Assembly: GCA_036346225.1 (NCBI GenBank)
Contig: JARFIW010001739.1
Span: 11,759,001-11,823,000, forward strand
DNA: 64,000 nt
Direction of reading: 5' to 3'
Origin: Platerodrilus igneus
Lineage: Eukaryota > Arthropoda > Insecta > Coleoptera > Lycidae
The notes under the pieces were generated by a model. That model was not told the origin of the DNA, did not search any database, and worked only from the letters and a program-made list of their open reading frames with translations. Below are positions 1 through 10,419 of this stretch, piece by piece. The translations under genes were made by a program, and so were the position numbers. The stretch's first letter is position 1. The number at the start of each line of letters is the position of its first letter.

Positions 1-1650
1 TCTAGTAGTTGAGGATTCGTATCATCCAACTCTCAGCCTAGAACTTTACGTGATGCAACGAATGCAAAACCAATTCCAAATTAATTATGATTCAGAGACA
101 TTCAATTTCAAAATAGCTAACTATCCAATGCTACACCAACTGCTTTACTTAGCTGATTGGTCTTCATTGACGACTAATGAATATGTTGATGCAGCTTGTT
201 ACGTTCTTTATATTACACTTCAAAATACTTTCCTGAAAGCAGTACTTAGAATAAAATCGTGTCCTGTGAAGCACAAATATCCACCGTGATTTACACATGA
301 TGTAACTATGTCACTAAAACATAAACACTATTTACATAAAATGTTCAAAAAGTTTCAATCCCAGTACTGGTATCAACTATTTGCTAATCAAAGAACCGTC
401 TTAAAGTAGACTATTAATAATGCTTATAAAGAATATCTGGCCGACGCGGAAAATATTATTATCAGTGAACCCAAACGTAAATGGTCATATATTCAGTAGA
501 AGAAAAAGACTTTACGCACTCCTGGAAATTTACGATACAAAGAAATGGAATGGCGATTGTGGATGCTTTTGATGATTATTTCCAGAGTGTTTATCTGGCT
601 TCAAACCCGAAGCGCTATAATTCTTTTGCTACATCTTTAGAAGTTTCTTCGCATATTGTTAATATCATTCATTTTACTTATGATGAAGTACTCCATGTAT
701 GTTTGTTGTGGTTTGTTTAACATTTTTCTTAATCTTCTTTGGGAATTAAACCACTCATAAATGTTAAAATCATTTTTTGACAACGATTCTAAGTCATGGA
801 TTGAAACGTAAATAAAAGTGATTTTAACAACTATGAGTAGTTTAATTCCTAAGGAAGATTAAGAATTATAATGAAGAGTTAAGTGAACTCAAACACTGTA
901 ACCCCAAAGCTACTAGTGGTCCTGATGGCATCCCTAGTTTTCTTGTAAATTTTTGTGCGTATGTGCTTGTTGAACCTCTATGCTATTATCGATAATCTTA
1001 TTATCACTAAATCAAAATTTTTTCTTATTTGGAAAATATTTAGTGTAACATCGGTCCATAAAAAAGGGAATTTGTCTGATATTCGAAATTATCGACCCAT
1101 CTATCTTCTAAATAATTTTGCTAAAGTTGTTGAATGTATGCTATATAGTCAGATCTACGCTTCTACTAGACATCTCATTTCACCCTTCTAGCACAGATTC
1201 ATTAAAGACAGATCAACAATTACTAATTTAGCTATTTTTAAACAATTACTATCCGAAAGTATGGATACTAGATGTCAAGTAGATGTAGTGTACACGGATT
1301 TCTGCAAAACAATCGACCAAATCGACATAGATATTCTTATATCCAAATTTAGTGGTTTTACTTTTCATGAATCATTAGCTCTCGTACTTGCTGGTACCAA
1401 ATTTTTCTTTAATATTTTGCACAATAAGTTAGACTGTCCTTCCCTTTTGATAAAGCTTCAATTTTTAGTTCCACGACTAAACTCAAGGCAGCATATTACT
1501 TTTTATATACCACCACATAAAACTAATATATTATTAAACTCCCCAATATTAGTTATGCGCAGTGAATTTAATAATATTGCCAGTCAATGTGATATCCATG
1601 CTAACACTTTTGGGCAATTATCTAAGATTATTTTCGAAAATGCTTTTTAA
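1..1650 (+). mobile_element. CR1/Jockey-type non-LTR retrotransposon (LINE) relic
   Basis: This is a decayed ORF2 of a LINE, running in from the left edge. The first 430 bases translate as the linker after the endonuclease, with typical basic residues and a YKEYL stretch. The reverse transcriptase fingers follow at about 880-1400: a SGPDGIP motif, then a VHKKGN...IRNYRP block and a YTDF block that matches the usual YLDF. The YADD catalytic motif is absent, because the frame passes from that block (near 1380) straight into a C-terminal piece (about 1410-1650) containing PRLNSR and FYIPPHKTN. Frameshifts and stops occur throughout, and a hairpin element at 726-865 splits it. It is dead. The clade is inferred from motif style; Jockey and CR1 cannot be separated here. 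Confidence 0.8.
726..865. mobile_element. MITE-like hairpin element inside the LINE
   Basis: An imperfect inverted repeat has arms at about 726-770 (ttcttaatcttcttt at the outer end) and 820-865 (aaggaagattaagaa at the outer end). A loop of about 50 bases lies between them. The LINE reading frame can be followed on both sides, so this is an insertion about 140 bp long. No convincing target duplication was seen and the superfamily is not known. Confidence 0.6.
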
Positions 1651-1826
1651 TTAATAATTGTTTATAGCTTTCTATACTAACATATGCACTTATATAATTC
1701 TATGATTTTGATTTGTGTATCTACGTAACTTGGTATATTTTTCATTGAATCTATATGTAAATTACCTGTAATTGGGGTTACTCATTGGTAATGATTTTAA
1801 AATTAATAAACAGAAAGAATTAATGA

Positions 1827-2079
1827 TGTCACGACGGCAACTTACAATTCTGAACTATTCTAAGAACGTACTAGAATTATGCAAATAATATGTAGAAAGA
1901 TCCTATTGTAAGCTCAATAAGGTTTTAAAATGCAACCACTTGTAAACTGTCAATGAAGTCCATCTGAAGATATTACACTCCAGGTTGGCTACCAATTATC
2001 CTTTGTGTACAGAGACCTCATTTACGTCCAGCTATATTATTCTGGCATAGGATAGACTACCAAGTGAGTTCTGGTTACA
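1827..2079 (-). repeat. Candidate LTR adjoining the macrodomain relic
   Basis: On the minus strand a purine-rich tract (gaggggacag) directly follows the macrodomain/zinc-finger relic and is followed by tgtaacc. About 253 bases later the segment ends in gtgaca. This arrangement matches the younger element at 43139-44398, where a similar purine tract precedes an LTR starting tgttgc. The call of a TG...CA-bounded LTR is inference; no second LTR copy is present to confirm the borders. Confidence 0.4.
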
Positions 2080-2345
2080 CTGTCCCCTCATAAAGCTGTT
2101 CATCCCAGAATATACTGTAGCACGAACTTTGGGAGTCTGTATGGCGATTAGGACAGACGAAACCATTTCTGTTGTTTTCATGTTGATGGAAGTAGAAATC
2201 AATATTTTTCATAGCAGGCGCCGTGCCATTTGGAGTGTTACCACACACCAGGGTCTGAACCCCGACTTTCTGGAACAGTACCTCTAGTATATCTCGTACC
2301 ACCCTCCAATCCAACTCACACCCAAACTAAAAATTACATGGTAGA
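2080..2345 (-). pseudogene. Relic of TARG1-like macrodomain plus CCCH module from a Ty3/Gypsy element
   Basis: The minus strand encodes the C-terminal third of a macrodomain: a shortened GC-LDWR motif, the helix (ILEVLF) and the strand (VGVQTLVC). A degenerate zinc-finger segment follows, ending CPNRH. It aligns residue by residue with the intact module at 43139-43876, but the GCGLDRLDW motif has lost three residues and the finger has lost cysteines. The N-terminal half of the domain is not recognisable upstream. A candidate LTR follows directly, so this is probably the 3' end of an old insertion of the same retrotransposon family. Confidence 0.7.
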
Positions 2346-2482
2346 CGAATCTCGCATTCCAGCATAGCACATGTAGGTGTCTTTCCAGTGCTTTCATGAA
2401 TCGAAAATCGATATCCTAATAAAAATAGATGTTAATATAGGTTCCAGTATTTCTGATATTGCGAGACCCTAGATTTGACTTT

Positions 2483-2763
2483 CCAATGCTCCACCCGAAA
2501 GTACTATATTGACTAGGAAGGGAGTCTTTTTTTACCTGGAAATTTTGAATTTTGCTGAAACCTTCCTGTTCCAAGCAAGGCAGAGATCTTCAACGTGCAT
2601 GAAAAGACTAACACGCAGGATCTACATTTTACCTCTCTTCCGAATAAGGGCGTGTTTTTGTGAAGAATTCTCGTTTTACATTATTCAATTGATGCGTGAC
2701 GAGAATCGAACCCGGGACCCTGAAATCAGCAGTCCTTCGCAACCAGTCTTATTCATGGAGCCG
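2483..2763 (-). mobile_element. tRNA-derived SINE, diverged copy
   Basis: On the minus strand the head carries a B box (gggttcgattctcg). The body matches three other copies in the window (49655, 60766, 61991) and ends in the shared tail containing ggtggagcattgg. The A-box region is altered compared with the others. This is the most diverged of the four copies. Confidence 0.75.
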
Positions 2764-3274
2764 ACTGATATTAGGAGTCCATCTGCTACGGGTTAAATGA
2801 GCGGTAAGTTATTTAATCTTGATTTGCGCTGAAGATGCGGAGACCCCGTGACAATATAAGGATCCAATGACTAACTGCAGTGGTGTGGAAGTGGTGTTCC
2901 AATAGAAGAAGTTGTAAAAAAATAAAGAAATTCGAATAAAGATAATAAAAAATAAAAATAATAAATTAAATCGCTCACATACAAAAAGGTACGTTACACT
3001 ATCATTTACCTTGAAGGCTTTTTCTCTGTCAAAAATATGGGGTTTCAAAGTGTTTGTTTCAGCATTTTCTTCGATATCTTCCCTACATGTACGACGGATG
3101 CTTTGCATAGGTTTTCTTAGCTTCGTTTTCCTAAATCTTATAACCTTCTTATTACCGTTTGCTAGGATATCTTAAAACACTTCTTAAGTTTTGGAGGCTT
3201 TAAATAGATAAACACCGACATTGACGTGACATCAGTTCCCGATGATGCATCAGAAAGCTTAAAGGTGCTTAAAG

Positions 3275-4440
3275 GATGAGTTTTGAGTATCATGAGCATA
3301 TCCACGACTTATACAAGGACGTGCCACTTTTTTCCGAGCATATTGTTCCTGAAACTGGAGAATCGCCTGTATCGTCAACTCAAAGCAGCAAATTAATGGA
3401 TACACTAAATTCTAAAAAAGATATGTGATTCGCTACAGAAACCTAAAACAAGCATTAACAAATGGGCTCAAATTATCAACAATTCATCGAGTTCTGAAAT
3501 TTAAGCAGAGTTTTTGGTTGAAGTCCTATATTGATTTGAATACTGAACTTCAGAAACAAGTAAGGAATGAATTTGAGAAGAATTAGTTCAAGTTGATGAA
3601 TAATGCTGTCTTCGGAAAAAAATGGAAAATATACGAAAATATTGTAATGTGCAACTTGTGCGAAACTGGGAAGGCAGATAAGGCGCTGAAGCTAGAATAC
3701 CTAACTCTCTATTCAAAAACGTTACCATCTTTGCCAAAAATTTGGTGGACGTAAAACTTCTTAAAAGGAAGTTTATTTTAATAAACCTATATGTGTGGGT
3801 ATGTGCATCTTCGATATAGCCAAGTTAACTATCTATGATTTTTATTATGCGTTATGAAAATTTCCTTTACAGATGGATGCCGTATTTTCTATACCGATTT
3901 AGGCAGTCTAATATACAAAATTTTGAATCAAGATCCTTACGAAATCATGAGGCAGGACTGCATTGGACGTTTCAACACTTCGGATTATACTTCCGACAAC
4001 ATTTATAGAATTCCTTTGGTTAACAAAAAGGTATTGGAAATGATGAAAGATGAGAATAATGAGCAACTTATGACAGATTTTATTGGATTACGATCTAAGA
4101 TGAATGCAACAAAGATTTATAAGACAAACAGGAAAGGAGACTGAACTCTCACGAGTAATGGAAGAAGATGAATCACGATCACGTGCTACCCAAAACTTTG
4201 GCGTTACCAAGAAGATAAAGGAAGTTCAAAATCAGTGGTAAAGAGCAGAATCACGTTTGAGGATTATGTCAGCTGCAATGAAGATTTTAAAAAAACAACG
4301 CAGAACTTAATTTAGTCTACCAAGCATCAAGTTCATACCGTCTTTCAGGAAAAAATTGCTCCAGAGGACGACAAACGTCACTTGATTCCTACCAACTGGG
4401 CATTACTCAATCATGAACGTCGAATAAACTGCTATATAAA
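3275..4440 (+). pseudogene. Polinton/Maverick-type protein-primed DNA polymerase B, relic
   Basis: Scattered in-frame blocks match the protein-primed family B polymerases of Polintons (Mavericks/adintoviruses): a YHEHIHDLYKDVPLF stretch at about 3285-3330, the LMNNAVFGK block near 3590-3620, and the palm motif at about 3885-3905. The family's YTDTDS motif reads YTDLGS here, so one catalytic aspartate is gone. Downstream blocks with IYRIPLVNKKVL and DFIGLRSKM follow at 4005-4105. Stops and shifts break every block. No capsid, integrase or ATPase gene of a Polinton lies nearby, so this is an isolated fragment. Confidence 0.75.
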
Positions 4441-6759
4441 ATATTTATTACAAATATTGATATAGAAAAATCATACTACTATTATGTAAACATTGTTGAA
4501 TAAATTCTTTTTATATTGTGACAATTCTATCTTTATGCTAAATCACTGACCCTGGAAAAAAAACGACATCTTCAAATTTAGGTTATCATTAGTGAGGGTC
4601 TCTAAATGGAATTTACATGGGGAAAATGAATGATCTGTTCCTTATGGGAATTCCTATAGTTGGTCAAAAATTTTCGAACTAAACCTTAGATTTTCTTATG
4701 GGAAAATGGTCGATTTTGCGCTCGTATAAAAGTATCTATTCTACTTTTATGTTGTCAAATAAAAGTGACAGAATAAAAAAAGCACTGAACAATTTGACTA
4801 GAACATAATTTTAAAAAGCAATAAAGCTATTTTTTAAAATTCAAACCATTTGTCTTCTTTCAATCCAAAATATTAGCAGCAGCCCTAGTAGATGCAATAA
4901 TACGCTACGGCTTCTTTATCTCAAAGAAATGGTCTTTTTAGTTTTTAGGTTGTCTATACTTAGCATTGAAAATATAAATTTTAAAAAAATTGCATATAAT
5001 CAATTAAACGTATACTGATTTTCTTTGAATTGTTAATTTTGAACCAGAACCAAAGTACCGTTACAAATTTAAAAATTATTCTCATTATTTTACATAAGTA
5101 TATGTAATTCTGGGAATTTTATGCAGTTCAAAGTGTAAGAAGAATTATGATAAGTTCAAAATTTTCCAAATTTTGTAGAATCGCCTAAGTCATTGTTTTT
5201 ATACAAATTTAATTTTAAGCAACTTCCCTTGTTAACTCAACCATTAAACTGGTCATCCATTGATACAATTTTATATACAAGGTGTATAAAGTAACCTCAG
5301 CTATCGGTTTATGATACTTAGAACTTATCAGGTGGTCCAAGTTTTAACTAATACTACTTAGCAATTTGAAGCCTCCGGAGGACTTGACTTCGATAATTAT
5401 ATTAAACTACCTTTGTCTACACAATGCACACGATAGTAGTTTGAAATATGATAGATTACTCCCAGTGGATGCATCAAATATGTAGTAGCAATTAGCTTAA
5501 AATACTGTTTTAATCCAATTCAAGGCAAGTAGTCATTATTCATCCTCCTAACACATGGCTGCAGCTATGCAGTTGCTTTAATGCCTTTTGCAAATGCGGT
5601 CTAACAATAGCGTTTGTCTTAATTTTGAAAACTTTATAGTAGAAAAGCTCTGAAAGTGTAGAATCTTTACAAATAATAATTTTTCATGATCCGAAATCTT
5701 CAGAGAGGTAGACAGAAAATACTAAATCGGAAACTCACTTCATACAACGAAACGATTAGTATAAATATAAAATAAACATAGAATCATAGAATATTGTATA
5801 AAATAATAATTTGTGTTCCGTGTCATGATAAATACTAATAAAATTGACGTATGCTCATTTTTAACTCAAGATATTGCGTAAAATAATCACTTAAACGCCA
5901 TAAAGTAGATATATTTTTTTCATAAAAAGCGAATAGCAATTTACAAACCTAAGTAGTGCTATTAGACCATGGCTGAATCCTTTGAAAATGGAAAAAAGTG
6001 GAAAAAAATAATAGTAGGATGAAATCTATTAAAAAAGAAAGATTATATAACAAAAATAAAAGTAAAAATAATTTACGGCGATCTGAGGTCGGGAAGTGGA
6101 AGAGGGTAAGTTTTTAAGAGTAGAAAACGGTTTATCTCAATTTCCAGCAAAACTACAAGTCCTATGGAAAAAAGTTAATTAACAAAGTTGTAGGTAATAA
6201 AAAGACCTGCAGCTTTTGTATATACACTTTTTTCACATAGCCTCAAAATTTATGTGAAAAATTCACATAACCAAGTTTTTGGTTTTTATTTTTATCTTTT
6301 ACAAAAAATTTCATTTTTCACGAAATCTGGTAAAAACGTACCTTTTTATATCCCAGACAAGCTGTAATTTTTTTGATTTAAAATATTTATTTTTTCACCT
6401 TATTTTAACCGAATATCGAAAAACCACCCTAATTTTCAATCGAAAATTCTCACGTTAAAATATCTGCTTTCTTAAAAACGTCGGTGGGGTTTTTGTTCGT
6501 TGAAATCTCTACTTTCTGATGGTGTAAAAAAAATGTACATTACTATGGTATATGTTCGCAAAAAAATGCAAAGAAACGAAAAAAACTCGAATTCAAAAAC
6601 TCTTTTTTATCATTATGTACAACTTTGAGCTATTTCTTAAAATTTATACTTTAATTACTCGAAAAACGTAAGAGTACATGTTTTACATTGATAAACAAAA
6701 AAGTTACAAGTCGAAATATACTACTATTATTAACAACCAAATAAGTTAAGAAAGTTATT
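4441..6759. other. AT-rich stretch without a recognised gene
   Basis: No coding region, RNA gene or complete transposon was recognised. At 6130-6600 a run of T-rich sequence repeats words such as aattttcac and aaaaacg in the manner of an old repeat, but no borders could be set. Confidence 0.5.
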
Positions 6760-8056
6760 ATGATACGTGCCGAAAATTTCGGCACTAGACACCCTTAATT
6801 AAGTTTTAATATGTGAGAATTTCGCGCCATAAATTTGAAAGGACGGGTGCGTATTTCCGTCACTTCAAATAGTGTGTTGCGCGAGATTCGCGCCGAAGCG
6901 TGTGGACGAAGGAGGATAGTGGGGGATTTCCAAGATACGCGTTGCAACTAGTCTCGGAAACGCGAAGAAGTGGAGTTGTATCGTATCGTATCGTGTCTTT
7001 TTCTGATATGTAGGTTTCCTGTGATTCCAAAATTTATCGTGCCTTACTCTGTCTCCTTTACCTTATTTGTATCTACATATAGAGAGAAGACAAATCGAAT
7101 TTAGATTCAACCTGGCTTAAGGATTCCCACACCCGAAAAAGATTAGTCAAAGCAGCCGGCGACCATCATGGAGTAATCCTGAAGGAAGCTCTACATGCTC
7201 ACGTGAGTGCCCCTTTTGGGGTTTTCTTTAAAATTTATTTCCTTTAAAATTTGTGTAATTATGTTGCAATTAATTGCATATTGTGTGACGTCATCTATAA
7301 TTGGCGCATCATTTTTACATTATCTAATATCGCTACCAACTGTCATCAGTGGCTCGCATACCTCTTTGACGAGGCTGTAATAGCGACGCATTCATCATGG
7401 TTAGATTGATAATCATTTGTTTTCTGATTGTTTTATATCTTATAATGTATTAATTAACTATATTACTAGCTTTTTCATTTAAAAAAATATAATTATTAAC
7501 ATTTTTAATATCTATTAACTCATAAAAATTTAAGGTGGTAGCTCTGAAAGTTACTGTAGAGTTACTTGAAATGACATGACAGCTGTGATGTTAATTTAAC
7601 AAAAACAGCCATATTGACTATTCATTTTTCTGGTATATTTTTTTATAATGTATTATTAGTCCAATTAATTCTCTTGTAACTATAAAATTAGTGTGCTTTC
7701 TAACTTAAATTCTCTTAAATAAGTACCTGGTTTGTTTGGAATAGAATTAAAAGTGTTTTTCTTTTAGAAGTGTCTATTATATAATATAACCTAGAGAAGT
7801 GTTAAATCGCGGTGTTATTTATAATACAATAGCATATTATGCAAAATTTGAAACCTCGAATTTCTGCAAAACGATAACGAGCGAGCATAAGTTATGAAGG
7901 TATATTTATTTTCAGGCTAATTATACGTCCTCGTTAAAGCACTGAACAATGTCACAGTCATTTACACCTATTAGAATGTAAATGGAATATTTTGGATGAC
8001 AGAAAAAACAAACACATTCTATATATTACGAAACATTACTCATTAGAATCGAATTG
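6760..8056. other. Unassigned stretch with a short palindrome and a GC-richer patch
   Basis: A 19-base palindrome (gtgccgaaaatttcggcac) lies at 6767-6785. The patch 6830-7210 is clearly richer in CpG than its surroundings and ends in a good splice-donor-like site (cac/gtgagtg at about 7203). It could be an untranslated first exon, but no protein frame or downstream exon supports this. Confidence 0.3.
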
Positions 8057-8356
8057 GGAAAATTTTCAAAAATGTTTTATTAACCCTAAGGTATTTGGTA
8101 AAACAACGTTACATCAAATCGCGATAATTACATGGTTTTAAATAGAGGTATTGACAAACTAAAAGCTGCTAAAATACATATTGCAAAAACAGTCTTTGAG
8201 AAGGATTCGTATTTTATATATTGTTATAGTTTGAATTTTATTTACGCATATATCTAAAATACAAATCCTTCTCAAAGACTGTTTTTGCAATATGTATTTT
8301 AGCAGCTTTTAGTTTACCAATACCTGTATTTAAAACCATGTAATTATCGCGATATG

Positions 8357-9201
8357 ATGTAACGTTGTTTATACCGAGCATAGAAGCTAGAGGTAGGATC
8401 GAGGTTAAGCTCGATCACAAAATGGTGCAGTTGATCACAGGGCACGGCGCCCTGAAGGCGTATTTACAAAGGTTCGGGCTAACCAACAGCGACCGCACCT
8501 GATAAATAGGGTGATGCTTTTGCTTTTTTGTGCACTGCTATATGCTTAACGCTTATTAGACATTTATTTATTTATATTTTATATTTACACTTTATATTTA
8601 TTTATTTATTTATTAGCATGCATTGCAGCATTTTGTGCCATATTTATTTTGTTTGACGTTCTGTCGCCATATTGGTTGCAGTATATATTTGGGAAGGAAG
8701 AGTAGAATAGTGAAGATTGTAATCATAATATAAATCAGTTAGGGAATGATAGGGAAAGCTAGGGATAAATTTAAATTAGTTAGCTAGATTTGGATAGTTT
8801 TAAGACGACCCTTCAGGTCGCACTGGTAAGCAGAGCCGGCGACTGCTATCCGGTATTACGGATCCCTTTCCCTCTCATTTTTGCTTGTGTCTTGTTGATC
8901 GGGCACACTCCAAAGTCAGCGCTAGAGATACCATTATTTACAACCCTGTTTTTAGTTTTGTTTCAGATGGTCAGATTTTTATGTTTGTTAGATTGTTAGG
9001 GCTTGTTAGGTTTGTTAGATTTTTAGGTTTGTTAGATTTTTATTTAGTTTTTTATTTAGGGTGGATTAACTATGAAGTCAGAATTAATCAGAAGCACGAT
9101 TATTTTCGCGTTTAAACCCAATGTAGTACCTCCGGGTGGAGCATTGGGGACGTGGCCGCAAGTATAGCGGCCCTAATTCAAATTATAATGTAACGTTGTT
9201 T
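8357..9201. repeat. 14-bp target site duplication pair around the LINE
   Basis: atgtaacgttgttt occurs at 8357-8370 and again at 9188-9201, exactly flanking the LINE. Removing one copy plus the insert restores the right arm of the hairpin repeat, which independently confirms the borders. Confidence 0.9.
8371..9187 (+). mobile_element. 5'-truncated R1/LOA-type LINE (ORF2 C-terminus plus 3' UTR)
   Basis: The insert begins inside ORF2 and encodes its last 43 residues, with the LITGHGALKAYLQRFGL signature found at the C-terminus of R1/LOA-type reverse transcriptase proteins, ending at a TGA at 8500-8502. About 685 bases of 3' UTR follow. The insertion is flanked by an exact 14-bp duplication (8357-8370 and 9188-9201, atgtaacgttgttt). 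Truncation at the 5' end and a long duplication are the marks of target-primed reverse transcription. Bases 9118-9147 are shared with the SINE tails of this window. The clade is inferred from one motif. Confidence 0.85.
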
Positions 9202-9414
9202 TATTAAATACCATAGGGTTAATAAAACATTTTTAAAATTTTCCATAAACAATATGAAAGTACAGCGTTCGGTGAAAGGGTATCAAAGTCGATGGTCGTG
9301 CTTTATAACAGGATTTATGTTGATTGGAAAGGATCTGTAGATTCATATAAGTATGGCCTAGGGTTTCTAGTTCAAAATATCTGTTTCAACTTCCGAAGAA
9401 CGTGGCACAAGCAG

Positions 9415-9577
9415 GTAAGTCTTCTTTTAGTTTAAAATTATTATTCTTGCATCAAGACGCAGAATTATGTCTTTTACATTTTTAAAAGTTATATTTCGGT
9501 CTTACCTCATAAGTGATTTAATTGTAATATTTAAATTTCCGCCCTAATTCTTAACTCTTTATTTTCTTATTTGCCAG
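9415..9577 (+). other. Intron in the 5' leader of the small gene
   Basis: The donor is gtaagt at 9415 and the acceptor cag ends at 9577, preceded by a pyrimidine-rich tract. The exon before it (left end unknown, about 9300-9414) has no long frame and is taken as untranslated. Confidence 0.5.
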
Positions 9578-9589
9578 CTCATATAAAAT

Positions 9590-9876
9590 ATGGATTTTGC
9601 AAAATTAAATACGGTTATAAAGCGTAAAACCACAATAAGCGCTTCCGAGCTTGTCACCGATAGAAAATATCGTGTCTTAGGAGTCAGGTCTGTGTCAACA
9701 AAGTATGGGGATCGTGCTATTGTTGAATGCGATGTTTTTTTGTGTTTTTATCAGAGGGCTTTTTCAACTACTTAAAACTTGATGAAATAAAAACCTTCAG
9801 CGAGCTAATTGATGGTAAGAAAAATGTTTATATGATTAGCCGAGGTAAAGTGAACACAGACTTTGAATTAGACTAA
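9590..9876 (+). pseudogene. Small basic protein of about 95 residues with a 5' UTR intron; one frameshift
   Basis: The frame starts at the ATG at 9590 (MDFAKLNTVIKRK) and holds a motif RVLGVRSVSTKYGDRAIVEC. It breaks at about 9756-9765 in a T run. Shifting by one base there opens a frame to the TAA at 9874-9876, with FSELIDGKKNVYMISRGK. A spliced leader is likely: a donor gcag/gtaagt at 9414/9415, an acceptor ttgccag at 9571-9577, and the ATG 13 bases further on. A poly(A) signal (aataaa) sits at 9965-9970. I recall similar small proteins recurring in insect mobile elements but cannot name the family. The strand-turn-strand look of the core suggests a small beta-barrel; that is inference. Confidence 0.5.
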
Positions 9877-10189
9877 AATTAACATTTTCTCATTTGCGGA
9901 ATTTTTTGCCGATCTATGTATCTTAAGTGTATGCAAATTTGTGCTATTAATGGTTAGTATACCGAATAAACTGTATTGACGCTTATTGATATTTTCCAAT
10001 GGGTTTTTAATAATAATAATACATCCTGACGTTTTAGTTTATAAGCTGCAAGTTTTTTCTACACACCTCTCCACTAAGAGCAAGTTGAATCAAAAATAAT
10101 GTGCTTGTGTTTAAACGCCTATTTGCAAATAAATGTATACATGTCTTTTTAAGTTTATTGGCTTGCTTATTGGTTTGCAGATTTATGTA

Positions 10190-10372
10190 GATGTTGCTAG
10201 CTGGGAGAATTTGCAGATTCGGGGGACCCCGGGGAAGAATGACGGGGGTCCGTCGACCCGGCTCGGGATGCCGAGTGCTCGATCCATACCCTCGGAGACT
10301 ATGAATGTTTACTCGAAAAAAACTCTTGTGCAAATTTAGGCTGGCAAAACATTAGTTTGGATAATGATGTAG

Positions 10373-10419
<47 letters not shown>

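Larger units (their letters stand above)
8057..9244. repeat. Long hairpin (foldback) repeat interrupted by a LINE
   Basis: The left arm is 8057-8220. The right arm is 8249-8370 and continues at 9202-9244 after the LINE insertion. A loop of about 28 bases (8221-8248) separates the arms. Visible mismatches are few, so the inverted duplication is fairly young. The arm contains short open stretches but nothing recognisable. It may be an inverted duplication or a palindromic MITE. Confidence 0.85.

Noticed and set aside
2809..3108. Minus-strand frame of 99 codons
   Set aside because: The start (about 36 residues) looks protein-like but matches no family I know, and the rest is Phe/Leu-rich noise.
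6767..6785. Palindrome gtgccgaaaatttcggcac as a regulatory operator
   Set aside because: An isolated palindrome in unassigned eukaryotic sequence, with no gene nearby.
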